Below, one piece after another: positions 44,587 to 53,843 of a DNA stretch of 64,000 nucleotides; positions within the stretch are counted from its first letter, which is position 1; every line of letters starts with the position of its first letter. The stretch covers positions 1 to 64,000 of the forward strand of contig JANNSD010000023.1 of NCBI GenBank assembly GCA_031402225.1, read 5' to 3'. The stretch comes from JAGGAG01 sp031402225 (lineage in GTDB: Bacteria > Gemmatimonadota > Gemmatimonadetes > Gemmatimonadales > GWC2-71-9). The position numbers and the translations under genes were made by a program. The notes beneath the pieces are model-generated. The model did no database searches and was not told where the DNA came from. It worked only from the letters and a program-made list of their open reading frames with translations.

Positions 44587-44895
44587 ATGCCACGCGCCCT
44601 GACGGTGGCGCGTGTTCGCGTCGCCGTGGCGCAGCAGCCGGCATACCTGGCGGTCCTGTCCGAGCTTGAGGCGATCGGACGCGCGCGAGGGCGCCACCTC
44701 TGGGTATTCCGGAGCGGCGCGGACCCGGACCTGTTCCTGGAATTCAGCGAAAGCGGCACCGTGGAGCACCATCGCGCGGTGGCCGTGGCCGCCGGGCACG
44801 AGGCGGCGCTCGAAGGCCGGCTCCGTGAGCTGGCGCCGCGCGACCCGTCCGAGGCCGTGTGGCACGAGTCGCCACTCCCGCTCCACCCCACCTGA
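44587..44895 (+). CDS. 102-residue protein of unknown function
   Basis: Small soluble protein (MPRALTVARVRVAVAQQPAY... HPT) located 2 nt after pdhC, so probably cotranslated. It has alternating beta/helix character (HLWVFRSGADPDLFLEF) reminiscent of dimeric ferredoxin-like folds, but no family is recognised. Confidence 0.6.
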   Translation: MPRALTVARVRVAVAQQPAYLAVLSELEAIGRARGRHLWVFRSGADPDLFLEFSESGTVEHHRAVAVAAGHEAALEGRLRELAPRDPSEAVWHESPLPLHPT

Positions 44896-44907
44896 TTGGA
44901 ACGTTAC

Positions 44908-45174
44908 GTGCCACGACGGATCATCGATGTGCGGGGCGAACGGTGGGAAGTCGCCGTGAACGGCGCCCGCACCCAGTCGACCAAGGATGAGTTCGGTCTT
45001 CGCTTCGTGCGGATTGCCGGGGGTCCTCCGGAGACGCGCTTCGCGCGCTACACACCGCTGGGCAGCAAGGCGCGCGAGAGTTCCCTCGCCACGCTGGGCG
45101 ATGCCGACCTGGCGCGGTTCCTTACCCATTCGCAACCGGCGTGGACCGCGCCGGAGTCCGGGTACCACCGCTGA
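44908..45174 (+). CDS. 88-residue protein of unknown function
   Basis: Small basic protein starting VPRRIIDVRGERWEVAVNG from a GTG that is 7 nt after a GGA core. A TTG at 44896 would add four residues. It has the look of a short conserved beta-rich domain. It overlaps the next (PHP) gene by 34 nt. Confidence 0.55.
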   Translation: MPRRIIDVRGERWEVAVNGARTQSTKDEFGLRFVRIAGGPPETRFARYTPLGSKARESSLATLGDADLARFLTHSQPAWTAPESGYHR

Positions 45175-46040
45175 CCGCCCCGGCAGAAGTCGGCGCCACC
45201 GGGCCCCTCGCTGACCTGCACATGCACTCGACGGCCTCCGACGGCTCCCTGGCCCCGGAGCACGTCATCGCGCGCGCCGCGGCTGCCGGGCTGGCCGCGG
45301 TCGCGCTGACCGATCACGATACCGTCGCCGGCGTACCCGCCGCCCTCGCGGCGGGGCAGAAGCTCGGTCTCCGGGTGGTCTCCGGCTGTGAGTTCTCGGT
45401 GCTGGCGCCATGGGGCGAGATGCACGTGCTGGGGTATTTCCTCCCGGAAGGCGCGCCCGAACTCGAGGAGTTCCTCGCGCGCTGTCGCGCGGACCGGAAC
45501 CGGCGCGGCATGGAGATGGTGCGCCTGCTGCAGCAGCTTGGCGTGGCCATCGACGAGGACGCGGTACTGGCCGAGTCGGCCGGCGGCGCGCTCGGCCGCC
45601 CACATGTGGCCCGGGCGCTCCGGAAGGCAGGTGTCGTGCGCACACTCGACGAGGCGTTCGATCGCTTTCTTGGCCGTGGCCGGCCCGCCTTCGTGGACAA
45701 GTCGCTGCCGACGTTTGCCAGCGTGGCGTCGCTGGTGCATCGGCTGGGCGGCGTGGTGTCCGCGGCGCACCTCAAGGATCGCGGTAATCGGGCGACCCTC
45801 GTGCGCCTCCGGGCGGAGGGCCTCGACGCCGTGGAGACCCGGCACCCGAGTCACGACGCCGATACCCGCGCCCGTCTCACTGACCTGGTGCTCGCGCTCG
45901 GACTCGGCCGCAGCGGCGGCAGCGACTGGCATGGCGAGGCGGAAGACGGATGGAACCACGGGGCGCTGGGCTCACAGCAGGTGCCGCTCGACTGGGTGGA
46001 CCAGCTGGAGGCCCTGCGGCCCGCCATGACGAGGAGTTGA
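45141..46040 (+). CDS. PHP-domain phosphoesterase (RNase AM/YciV-like)
   Basis: A 299-residue PHP protein. Metal-binding motifs are clear: DLHMHSTASDG (about 25), LTDHDTVAG (about 56), the GCEFS glutamate (about 81), GRPHVARAL, SAAHLKD and GSDWHG (about 260). It probably hydrolyses nucleoside bisphosphates or 5' RNA ends. The GTG at 45141 is the only plausible start before the metal motif and overlaps the previous gene by 34 nt. Confidence 0.87.
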   Translation: MDRAGVRVPPLTAPAEVGATGPLADLHMHSTASDGSLAPEHVIARAAAAGLAAVALTDHDTVAGVPAALAAGQKLGLRVVSGCEFSVLAPWGEMHVLGYFLPEGAPELEEFLARCRADRNRRGMEMVRLLQQLGVAIDEDAVLAESAGGALGRPHVARALRKAGVVRTLDEAFDRFLGRGRPAFVDKSLPTFASVASLVHRLGGVVSAAHLKDRGNRATLVRLRAEGLDAVETRHPSHDADTRARLTDLVLALGLGRSGGSDWHGEAEDGWNHGALGSQQVPLDWVDQLEALRPAMTRS

Positions 46041-46043
46041 GCG

Positions 46044-46766
46044 ATGTTGACCTTCGACTACCGCGGCAAGGTCGTCATCGTGACCGGCGTGGGCCGGCCC
46101 GGCCAGATCGGGCACGCCGTGGCGATGGCGTTTGCCCGATCCGGCGCCCAACTGGTGCTGTGTGACGTGAATGCGACGGGTGTGGCGGAGCGCGCGAAGG
46201 AATTCCAGGCGCTCGGACTGGATGCCCGTCCGGCGGCCGGCGACCTCACCGAGCCGGACGTTGCCCGGCTCGCGGTCGAGACGGCGGTAAGGCACTATGG
46301 GCGCCTGGATGCCGTCATCAACATCGCGGGCGGGCTCACCACCTTTGGCCCGATTGACGGCCTCACGGTCAAGGCGTTCGATCGCGAGATCGGGATCAAC
46401 CTCAAGACTGCGGTCGTGATGTCGCAGGCGGCCATCGATGAACTGGCGAAGTCCCACGGTTCGATCGTCAACGTCGCATCCATCGCCAGTTTCCAGCCGC
46501 AGGCCAGCATGGCGGTCTACGCGGCGGCCAAGGCCGGCGTGGCCGCGTTCACCCGCAGCCTCGCCGTCGAGTTGCAACCGCGTTTCGTGCGCGTCAACGC
46601 CATCGCACCGGCGATGGTACGCACCCCCGAGAACCTGGGCAGCGCCGGCGCCGATGCCACGTATGTCGAGATGGACCACATCACCCAGGCGGTGATGTTC
46701 CTGGCCAGTGCCGCGGCCGAGGCCATCAACGGGCTGGTGCTGCCGATTTCGCGAGGCGTCGTCTAG
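46044..46766 (+). CDS. Short-chain dehydrogenase/reductase
   Basis: A 240-residue Rossmann oxidoreductase with TGVGRPGQIG (cofactor loop), NIAGG (about 94-98) and the catalytic YAAAK with upstream serine in ASIAS. The aspartate in LCDVNATG after beta-2 suggests NAD preference. Substrate unknown. Two nt separate it from a second SDR. Confidence 0.88.
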   Translation: MLTFDYRGKVVIVTGVGRPGQIGHAVAMAFARSGAQLVLCDVNATGVAERAKEFQALGLDARPAAGDLTEPDVARLAVETAVRHYGRLDAVINIAGGLTTFGPIDGLTVKAFDREIGINLKTAVVMSQAAIDELAKSHGSIVNVASIASFQPQASMAVYAAAKAGVAAFTRSLAVELQPRFVRVNAIAPAMVRTPENLGSAGADATYVEMDHITQAVMFLASAAAEAINGLVLPISRGVV

Positions 46767-46768
46767 TC

Positions 46769-47500
46769 ATGGAACTGGCCGGCCGCGTTGCCCTGGTGAC
46801 GGGCGCGGGGCGGCGGCTCGGGCGCGCGTTCGCCGAGGCACTCGCCGGGCGCGGCATGACAATGGCGCTCCATTACAACGCATCGCGCGATGGCGCCGAG
46901 TCGCTGCGCGCCGACATCGTGGTGCGCGGTGGCCGGGCCCTCTGCTTCCAGTCCGATCTCGCCGATGCCGAGTCCGCGCGCGCGCTGCCTGGTCGGGTCG
47001 CGGCGGAGTTCGGGCAGCTCGATGTCCTGGTCAATTCCGCCGCCGTCATGCATCACATCGGGTTCGAGGACACGACGCCCGACCTGTACGACCAGGTCCT
47101 CAACCTGAACCTCCGATCCCTCTTCTTCGTGTCGCAGGGCGCAGCCCCGTTCCTCCGCCGGGCCCGCGGCAAGATCGTGAACCTGGCCGACCTGGGCGGG
47201 CTCGAGCCGTGGCCGGGATACGCTGCGCATTCCGTCAGCAAGGCTGGGGTGGTCATGCTCACCCGGGTGCTGGCCCGCAGCCTTGCCCCCGAGGTGACGG
47301 TGAACGCCATCGCACCGGGGGCCGTGCTCGTGCCGGACGACTATTCCGACGCTGAGCGGACCCGCCTGGCGGACTCGACGCCGCTCCGGCGCCTGGGACA
47401 GCCGGACGATGCCGTCCAGGCGCTCCTGTACCTGCTGGAGCACGCCGACTTCGTGACGGGCGACGTGCTGGTCGTCGACGGCGGGCGGGTCCTGAGGTAG
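46769..47500 (+). CDS. Short-chain dehydrogenase-like protein with His in place of catalytic Tyr
   Basis: A 243-residue SDR with TGAGRRLG cofactor loop (arginine-rich, NADPH type as in pteridine reductases), NSAAVM and VNAIAPGAV. The YxxxK active site reads HSVSK: the tyrosine position is histidine, although a tyrosine occurs three residues earlier. Activity by the standard mechanism is therefore doubtful. Resembles FolM/PTR1-like pteridine reductases overall. Confidence 0.82.
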   Translation: MELAGRVALVTGAGRRLGRAFAEALAGRGMTMALHYNASRDGAESLRADIVVRGGRALCFQSDLADAESARALPGRVAAEFGQLDVLVNSAAVMHHIGFEDTTPDLYDQVLNLNLRSLFFVSQGAAPFLRRARGKIVNLADLGGLEPWPGYAAHSVSKAGVVMLTRVLARSLAPEVTVNAIAPGAVLVPDDYSDAERTRLADSTPLRRLGQPDDAVQALLYLLEHADFVTGDVLVVDGGRVLR

Positions 47501-47535
47501 CGCTATATTCCACGCGGGCCTTTCGGGAGTGTTGC

Positions 47536-48513
47536 ATGGCAGGTCGAGAGCAATATGAAGTTGTCATTGTCGGCGGCGGGCCCGCTGGGCTCTGCGCCGC
47601 CATGTATGGCGGGCGCGGCATGCTCCGCACCGTGCTGCTGGAGCGTGGTGTGCCCGGCGGCGAACTGCTGAATACCGAGTGGATCGAGGACTATCCCGGT
47701 TTTCTCAAGGTGAAGGGCCGCGAGCTGGCCGACCTCATGACCCAGCACGCGCTGCAGTTCGGCGCCGAGATCCGGCAGGAGAACGCGGAGCACATCGTAC
47801 GCCGTCCGGACGGCATGTTCGAGGTCACCACGTCGCTGGGGACGATCTTCGAGGCGCCGGCGGTCATTATCACGGCGGGCGGGACGCCGCTCAAGCTGGA
47901 GGTCCCTGGCGAGCTGGAATACGCCGGGCGGGGTGTGTCCTACTGCGCGGTCTGCGACGGGGCGTTCTTCAAGGGCGAAACGATCGTGGTGATCGGTGGT
48001 GGCGACGCTGCCGTGGAGGAAGCCGACTACCTGACGCGTTATGCCGAGAAGGTGTACCTCATCCACCGGCGGAGCGAGCTCCGCGCGTCGAAGATCCTGC
48101 AGGAGCGGCTCTTCCGGAACCCGAAGATCGAGGTGGTCTGGAACAAGCGGGTCCTGGAACTGTTCGGCGACCCGTCCGGCCTCAAGACGGTCGCCCTGGA
48201 GGATACGGAGACCGGTCTGCTCTCCGAGCTCAAGGCGACGGGCTGCTTCGTGTTCATCGGCTTCCGCCCGAACTCCGGGATCGTGCAGGGGCACTTCGCC
48301 CATGACGCCAACGGCTACATGATCACCGACGACCGCATGATGACCTCCATTCCGGGGCTCTTCGCCGCCGGTGATCTCCGGGTGCAGCTCACCCGGCAGG
48401 TCACGACCGCGGTGGGCGATGCGACCACGGCCGCGATCGCCGTCGAGAAATACCTCACGGAGCGCCGCCAGTTGGCGGTCGGGGCAGGGGCGGGGGCCCA
48501 CGCTGGTGTCTGA
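47536..48513 (+). CDS. trxB: Thioredoxin reductase-type flavoprotein
   Basis: A 325-residue FAD/NADPH enzyme. FAD motif VIVGGGPAGLCAA (10-22), redox pair C137/C140 in CAVCDG, NADPH motif VIGGGDAAVEEADYL and C-terminal FAD motif GLFAAGDLR. It reduces thioredoxin or a related acceptor and could recharge the peroxiredoxin and MsrB enzymes. A TATATT -10-like element (47504-47509) precedes it without a clear -35. An 8-nt overlap links it to the MBL hydrolase. Confidence 0.92.
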   Translation: MAGREQYEVVIVGGGPAGLCAAMYGGRGMLRTVLLERGVPGGELLNTEWIEDYPGFLKVKGRELADLMTQHALQFGAEIRQENAEHIVRRPDGMFEVTTSLGTIFEAPAVIITAGGTPLKLEVPGELEYAGRGVSYCAVCDGAFFKGETIVVIGGGDAAVEEADYLTRYAEKVYLIHRRSELRASKILQERLFRNPKIEVVWNKRVLELFGDPSGLKTVALEDTETGLLSELKATGCFVFIGFRPNSGIVQGHFAHDANGYMITDDRMMTSIPGLFAAGDLRVQLTRQVTTAVGDATTAAIAVEKYLTERRQLAVGAGAGAHAGV

Positions 48514-49153
48514 GCTGGTGGTGCGGAAATTCACCAACGGGCGCTTCGCCCAGAACAGCTACCTGCTGGGCGACCAGCAATCGCGGGTCGCCGCGCTCGT
48601 CGATCCGGGCGAGGATCCGTCGGGCCTGCTCGCCGAGGTCACGCGTGGTGGATGGCGCGTCGAGGCCATCTGGCTGACGCACGCGCACATCGATCACGTC
48701 CTTGGCGTGCCGCAAGCGAGGCGGCTCACCTCGGCGCCGGTGCTCCTGCATGGCGACGATTTACCCCTGTACGCCAACGTGCCCCAGCAGGCCACCGCGA
48801 TGGGCTTCAGCGCGACCGCGTTGCCGGCGCCGGATGGCGACCTGACGGAGGGCCAGTCGCTGGCGGTGGGGCCACACCGCTTCGTGGTGCGTCACACCCC
48901 GGGACATTCGCCGGGCAGCGTGAGCTTCGTGGGCCCCGGGCTGGTGCTTGCCGGCGACGTGCTGTTCAGCGGCTCGATTGGCCGTACCGACCTTCCGGGC
49001 GGCAACTTCTTCACGCTGATGCGCAGCATCCACGCGCACCTCCTGGCCCTCCCCGATGACACCGTGCTCTACGCCGGTCACGGCGACGATTCCACCATCG
49101 GAATCGAGCGTGCCACGAACCCCTTCATTACCGGCGAGGTTCGCGCCGGATGA
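48506..49153 (+). CDS. MBL-fold metallohydrolase (glyoxalase II-like)
   Basis: A 215-residue metallo-beta-lactamase-fold enzyme with THAHIDH (HxHxDH), HTPGHSPGSV, the GDVLFSGSIGRTD aspartate and C-terminal YAGHGDDS histidine, so both metal sites are intact. Probably a thioester or other hydrolase of the glyoxalase II branch. GTG start overlapping trxB by 8 nt; a GTG at 48518 is possible. Confidence 0.87.
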   Translation: MSELVVRKFTNGRFAQNSYLLGDQQSRVAALVDPGEDPSGLLAEVTRGGWRVEAIWLTHAHIDHVLGVPQARRLTSAPVLLHGDDLPLYANVPQQATAMGFSATALPAPDGDLTEGQSLAVGPHRFVVRHTPGHSPGSVSFVGPGLVLAGDVLFSGSIGRTDLPGGNFFTLMRSIHAHLLALPDDTVLYAGHGDDSTIGIERATNPFITGEVRAG

Positions 49154-49172
49154 CCGCGCGCCCGGGGTCCGA

Positions 49173-50426
49173 ATGACATCCGGCGCGCTCGTCGATCAGC
49201 AGATTTTCTCATTGGCGGCGAGCACGCCGCTCGACATTGCAGGTTCTCCCCTCCCGCCACCGCTCCGGCCCGCCAGTACGCTCGGCGTGCTGGACATCTC
49301 CGAGTACGTCGGGGAGTTCACCGGGGGCGTGCGCACCTACCTGGCGGCAAAGGCCCGCTATGTGTCCCGGCGGCCGCACCTTCGGCAGGTGTTGCTCATT
49401 CCCGGGGCCCAGGATGCCATTGTGGAGTCCGATGGCGTCCGCTGCTACCGCCTGCGCGGACCGGCAATCCCCTTCAATCCTGCCTATCGCTTCATGCTGG
49501 CGACCCGGTCGACCAGCCGGATCGTGGCACACGAGCGTCCTGACGTGATCGAGGTGGGCAGTGCCTACTTCGCGCCCTGGCTCATTTACCGGGCCCGTCG
49601 ACAGTATCAGGCGCCCGTCGTCTGGTTCTACCACGCGAACCTGCCCAGGCTGGTCGCGCCCCGCTGGGAACGCGAGCCGGCGCCGCGCCGCGCCCTCGCG
49701 CGCGCCGTCGGATGGTATGCGCGGCGGATCGCGGCGGCGGTTGACTGCACCATCGTGGCATCCGAGTTCGCCCGGCGCGACCTCGAACGCATCGGGGTGA
49801 CCAACGTGGCGCACGTGCCCCTCGGCGTTGACCTCGAGCTCTTCCATCCGGCGCCCGCGAACCTGGACCCCGCCCGCCGCCAGCGCCTCGGCCTGCCCGA
49901 CCGTCCGTTTGCGCTCTATGTCGGGCGCTTTACGTCCGAGAAGCAATCCGGCCGCCTCGTGTCCGAGTGGTCCGAGGTCTATCGTCGCACCGGTGTGACG
50001 CTCGTCATGGTTGGTGACGGGCCCCTTCGACCTCAGCTCGAGGCGCTCGCGGACCCGGGCGTCAGGCTGCTGCCCTACACCCGCGCGCGCGAGACAATCG
50101 CCGACCTGCACGCCGCCGCCGACTTCTACGTGGCCCCGGGCCCCAACGAGACGTTCGGGCTTGCCGCGCTCGAGGCGCTCGCCAGCGGAACGCCGGTGCT
50201 GTCAGTCGATGAAGGCGGTGTATCGGAGCAGGTCACGCGTTCGGGTGCGGGATTCCTCTATCATGCCGACGAACCGGGCGCGATCCTGCGTGGCGTCGAG
50301 GCGATGATGGGTGCGGATCGCGCGGCCCTCGGCCGCCTCGGGCGCACGCACGCCGAGCGCGAGCATAGCTGGGACTGCGTGTTCGATCGCATCTTCGGCG
50401 TCTACGAGGGACTGCTCGGCCGGTGA
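49173..50426 (+). CDS. Glycosyltransferase family 4 (GT-B fold)
   Basis: A 417-residue glycosyltransferase. The N-terminal half has the glycine-rich acceptor loop in SEYVGEFTGGVRTYL, and the C-terminal donor domain has YVGRFTSEKQSGRL, MVGDGPLR and the E-x7-E motif in GPNETFGLAALEALASG. Probably mannosyl- or glucosyltransferase. It overlaps the deacetylase gene (GTGA), pointing to a joint glycan pathway. Confidence 0.9.
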   Translation: MTSGALVDQQIFSLAASTPLDIAGSPLPPPLRPASTLGVLDISEYVGEFTGGVRTYLAAKARYVSRRPHLRQVLLIPGAQDAIVESDGVRCYRLRGPAIPFNPAYRFMLATRSTSRIVAHERPDVIEVGSAYFAPWLIYRARRQYQAPVVWFYHANLPRLVAPRWEREPAPRRALARAVGWYARRIAAAVDCTIVASEFARRDLERIGVTNVAHVPLGVDLELFHPAPANLDPARRQRLGLPDRPFALYVGRFTSEKQSGRLVSEWSEVYRRTGVTLVMVGDGPLRPQLEALADPGVRLLPYTRARETIADLHAAADFYVAPGPNETFGLAALEALASGTPVLSVDEGGVSEQVTRSGAGFLYHADEPGAILRGVEAMMGADRAALGRLGRTHAEREHSWDCVFDRIFGVYEGLLGR

Positions 50427-51139
50427 CCCTGCTCGCTTCCATTCACGACGTGGCACCCCCGAACCTCCTCGCGGTCAAGCGCCTCTGGCAGCTCTGCCGG
50501 GAGGTCGGCGTGGTGCCGGCCCTCCTGGTGGTGCCCGACTGGCACGGGAGCGCGCCGATCGAGCATGACGCCGAGTTCATGGCGTGGTTGCGCGGCGCGG
50601 TGGCCGACGGCGCCGAGATCCTCCTGCACGGCGAGCGGCATGACGAAGTCGGGCGGCCGCGAGCACTGGGCGACGCGGTGCGCGCCGTGGGCAGGACCGC
50701 GCGGGAGGGCGAGTGCCTCACGCTCGACGCGCCGGGGCTCGAGGCCCTTGTGGCCCGCGGCCTCGCCCGGTTGCGGGCCCTCGGTCTTTCGGCGCTCGGC
50801 TTTGTGCCGCCCGCGTGGCTGATGCGGGCGGACGCACGACCGGGCATCTTTGCGGCCGGCCTCTCGTTCGCTGAAGATGCGCGCGCGATCTACCTCGCCG
50901 CTGGACGCCGCGTGGCGTCGCCGGCGTTGCGATGGAGCACGCGCACGGCCGTCCGGGCGCGTGCGTCCGTGTCGGTGGCCGACTGGCGCTGGCGCTTCCA
51001 GCGGGGTGCACCCGTGATGCGCATCGCGCTGCATCCAGGTGACCTGCATCATCCTGCGGTTGCCCGGTCGGTGGTGCGCGCACTGGAGCGCTGGACCGCC
51101 GATCGCCACGTGAAACCGTACGCGTCGCTCATGGCCTGA
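50423..51139 (+). CDS. DUF2334-type polysaccharide deacetylase-like protein
   Basis: A 238-residue protein of the NodB/DUF2334 type: SIHDVAPPNL (metal aspartate), LLHGERHDE (histidine) and a C-terminal MRIALHPGDLHHP. No signal peptide, so it probably acts in the cytosol on a lipid- or nucleotide-linked sugar made with the preceding glycosyltransferase. Confidence 0.82.
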   Translation: MTLLASIHDVAPPNLLAVKRLWQLCREVGVVPALLVVPDWHGSAPIEHDAEFMAWLRGAVADGAEILLHGERHDEVGRPRALGDAVRAVGRTAREGECLTLDAPGLEALVARGLARLRALGLSALGFVPPAWLMRADARPGIFAAGLSFAEDARAIYLAAGRRVASPALRWSTRTAVRARASVSVADWRWRFQRGAPVMRIALHPGDLHHPAVARSVVRALERWTADRHVKPYASLMA

Positions 51140-51141
51140 CG

Positions 51142-52020
51142 ATGCACCTCTCTCCGCTGGCGGCGCACGCCATCTGCCTCGCCCTCGTCATCGCCGACCT
51201 CGTCGCGCGCACGTACCGGCTCCAATGGCTCACGCTCGGCGTCGGTTCGCGACTCACCTTTTCCGAGAGCCTCCGCATCAACGCCTTTGCTGACGCGGGC
51301 TCCACCCTCACCCCGATGCGCGTCGGCGGAGAGCCGGCGCGACTGGCCGGGATGCTCGCCTGTGGCGTCCCGGCAACCGCCTCGTTCGTGGCCATTGCCT
51401 ACGAGGTCATTACCGCCTGGCCGGTCCTCATCGCGGTTGGCGCGTGGATCTTTCTCGGGTATGCGCCTGAATGGTGGGCCAGCGCCGGGCCGCAACTGAC
51501 GGCCTCCGTGCGCAACGCCTGGCCGTGGGCACTCGCCATCGTCCTGGTCAGCGTCGCGGCATGGCTTGGCGCGCGCCGCGTGGCGCACGCCCTGCCGCGC
51601 CAGCTCAAGCGCCCGCTTGGGCGCATTCGCGTCTACTGGCGGCGCATGCCCACCTGGCCGCTCCTCGGGAGCCTGCCGCTGTCCCTGGTGAATGTCGTCA
51701 CCCGGATCGCGTTGCTGCCGGTGCTGGCACTCACGCTCCCCGATCCGCCCGCGCTCCCGGTACTCGTGGTCGGCTCATTCGCCCTCATCTATGCGCAACT
51801 CATTCTGCCGACGCCCGGCGGGGCGGGGGCGGTGGAGTTCGGGTTTCTCGGGGGCGCGGCGGGAGATCTCGGGAATGACGGTTCCCGGTTGCTGCTGGCC
51901 TGGCGCATCTACGCAAACGGTATCGGCACCGTACTTGGCATCTGGCTGGCCATTCGGCACTATGGCTGGCCGGCAGTGAAGGACGGCGTCGCGAGGACGT
52001 TCGGCGCCCGGCCCGGCTGA
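51142..52020 (+). CDS. UPF0104/lysylphosphatidylglycerol synthase-type membrane protein
   Basis: A 292-residue protein with about seven helices. RINAFADAGSTLTPMRVGGEPARL is the signature of the flippase-like domain of the MprF/UPF0104 family, and ILPTPGGAGAVEFGF is the second conserved block. Family members are thought to move or anchor lipids. As third gene of the operon it may translocate the glycolipid built by the two upstream enzymes (inference). Confidence 0.85.
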   Translation: MHLSPLAAHAICLALVIADLVARTYRLQWLTLGVGSRLTFSESLRINAFADAGSTLTPMRVGGEPARLAGMLACGVPATASFVAIAYEVITAWPVLIAVGAWIFLGYAPEWWASAGPQLTASVRNAWPWALAIVLVSVAAWLGARRVAHALPRQLKRPLGRIRVYWRRMPTWPLLGSLPLSLVNVVTRIALLPVLALTLPDPPALPVLVVGSFALIYAQLILPTPGGAGAVEFGFLGGAAGDLGNDGSRLLLAWRIYANGIGTVLGIWLAIRHYGWPAVKDGVARTFGARPG

Positions 52021-52022
52021 GT

Positions 52023-52346
52023 TCAGGCGGGAGGCGGTCCCATCGACACCAGCATCACGGTCTGCTCGAGCGCTTCATCCACGCCATGCCGCACGCCCGC
52101 GGGCGCCCACACCAGCGTGCCGGCCTCTGCGATCACGGTTTCCTCACCCACCGTCATTCTCGCCTTTCCGGAGAGCACAAGGTAGAATTTGTCGGCGCCC
52201 TCGTGGGCATGCAGGTGCTGCGACTGTCCTGGCCCGAAACAGTTCAGGCCGGCAAAAAGCGTCGACCCACGGGCCAGGTCGGCCTTCGTCGCCTTGGCGG
52301 GGTCGAAGTGAATCGCGTCAGAAATTCTGGAGAAATGACTCGGCAT
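52023..52346 (-). CDS. Cupin-domain protein
   Basis: A 107-residue single-domain cupin. Motif 1 includes HLHAHEGADKFYLVLSG (two histidines and a glutamate) and motif 2 includes PAGVRHGV (histidine), so a metal site is likely. Function unknown. Convergent with the flippase-like gene, divergent from aspA. Confidence 0.85.
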   Translation of the reverse strand: MPSHFSRISDAIHFDPAKATKADLARGSTLFAGLNCFGPGQSQHLHAHEGADKFYLVLSGKARMTVGEETVIAEAGTLVWAPAGVRHGVDEALEQTVMLVSMGPPPA

Positions 52347-52411
52347 GCTGCTGCTCCCGTTCGCGACGTTCGCCCCGCAATGATGGTTCCCCGGCCATTG
52401 GCGCTCCTGGC

Positions 52412-53830
52412 ATGACCACGCGCATCGAGCACGACCCGCTGGGCGAAAAGGCCGTGCCGGCCGCCGCCCTCTACGGCATCCAGACCCTCCGCGCCGCCGA
52501 AAACTTCCCCATTTCGGGGCTCCGGCCGCTGCCGGAGTTCGTGGATGCCGTGGTGTGGATCAAGCGCAGCGCGGCCCTGACCCACCGCGAGACGGGCCGG
52601 CTCGAAGCCCGCCTCGCCGACGCCATCGTGCAGGCCGCCGACGAGGTACTTGGCGGACAGCACCGCGACCAGTTCATCGTGGATGTGTACCAGGCGGGGG
52701 CCGGCACCAGTCACAACATGAACGTTAACGAGGTGCTGGCAAACCGGGCGAACGAGCTGCTGGGCTTCGAGCGGGGCACGTATGCGCCGGTGCACCCGAA
52801 CGATCACGTGAACATGGCGCAGAGCACGAACGACGTGATCCCGACCGCCATGCGGCTCGCGACCCTGGCCATGCTCCGTCCCTTCCTCGCCGCCGTCGAC
52901 ATCCTGGCCGAGTCCCTCCTGAAGAAGGGCCGCGAGTTCGATCACATCGTCAAGTCGGGCCGCACCCACCTCCAGGATGCCACGCCGATCCGTCTGGGCC
53001 AGGAGTTCACCGCGTTCGGCGCCACGGTTGCGCGACACCGCGAAAAGCTCACCCGCGCCGCGGAGTGGCTGCGCGACCTCAACATCGGGGGCACGGCGGT
53101 CGGCACCGGCCTCAATGCCGAACCGCAGTACCCCGAGTTGATGTGGAAGTACCTCGAGGAAGTGAGCGACCTGGACCTGCGGCTGGGAGAGGATCGCATC
53201 CAGCTCATGCAGTCGATGGGAGACATCGCGACCTTCAGCGGCGTGGTGCGGGCGTTCGTCCTCGACCTGAACAAGATCGCGAACGACATCCGCCTCCTCG
53301 CGTCCGGTCCCCGCACCGGACTCGCCGAGATCATCCTGCCGGCAGTGCAGCCGGGCTCCAGCATCATGCCCGGCAAGGTCAACCCGTCCATCGCTGAAAT
53401 GGTGAACCAGGTCTGCTACCAGGCGCTCGGCCTGGATACCACGGTCGCCATGGCGTCGGAGGCCGGGCAACTCGAGCTCAACGTCATGATGCCGGTGATT
53501 ACCCACAACGTCGTGTTCAGCCTCATGATCGTCGGCAACGCGTCCCGCGTGTTCGCCGAACGCTGCATCGACGGCATCGAGGCCGATGAAAAAGCCTGCG
53601 CCTACTGGCTGGAACGGAGCCCGGCGCTGGTCACCGCGCTGGCGCCCAAGCTTGGGTACGCGGAGGCCGCCAAGCTCGCCAAGGAGGCGATCGCCACCGG
53701 GCTCACGGTCCGGGAGCTCGTGGTCAAGAAGGGCCTCCTGGCAGGTTCCGAGCTCGACCAGATCCTTGACCTGCGGGCCATGACGGAGATCGGCATTCCG
53801 GGCGGCAAGCCGCTTCCCGGTGGCGGCTGA
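52412..53830 (+). CDS. aspA: Aspartate ammonia-lyase
   Basis: A 472-residue member of the aspartase/fumarase family: GAGTSHNMNVNEVLANRA, NDHVNMAQSTNDVIPTA, SGRTHLQDATP and the catalytic-serine loop SSIMPGKVNP are present. NVNEV and the lysine-bearing lid favour aspartase over class II fumarase, but the two are hard to separate by sequence. Converts aspartate to fumarate and ammonia. Confidence 0.88.
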   Translation: MTTRIEHDPLGEKAVPAAALYGIQTLRAAENFPISGLRPLPEFVDAVVWIKRSAALTHRETGRLEARLADAIVQAADEVLGGQHRDQFIVDVYQAGAGTSHNMNVNEVLANRANELLGFERGTYAPVHPNDHVNMAQSTNDVIPTAMRLATLAMLRPFLAAVDILAESLLKKGREFDHIVKSGRTHLQDATPIRLGQEFTAFGATVARHREKLTRAAEWLRDLNIGGTAVGTGLNAEPQYPELMWKYLEEVSDLDLRLGEDRIQLMQSMGDIATFSGVVRAFVLDLNKIANDIRLLASGPRTGLAEIILPAVQPGSSIMPGKVNPSIAEMVNQVCYQALGLDTTVAMASEAGQLELNVMMPVITHNVVFSLMIVGNASRVFAERCIDGIEADEKACAYWLERSPALVTALAPKLGYAEAAKLAKEAIATGLTVRELVVKKGLLAGSELDQILDLRAMTEIGIPGGKPLPGGG

Positions 53831-53843
53831 GCCGCTCACAAGC

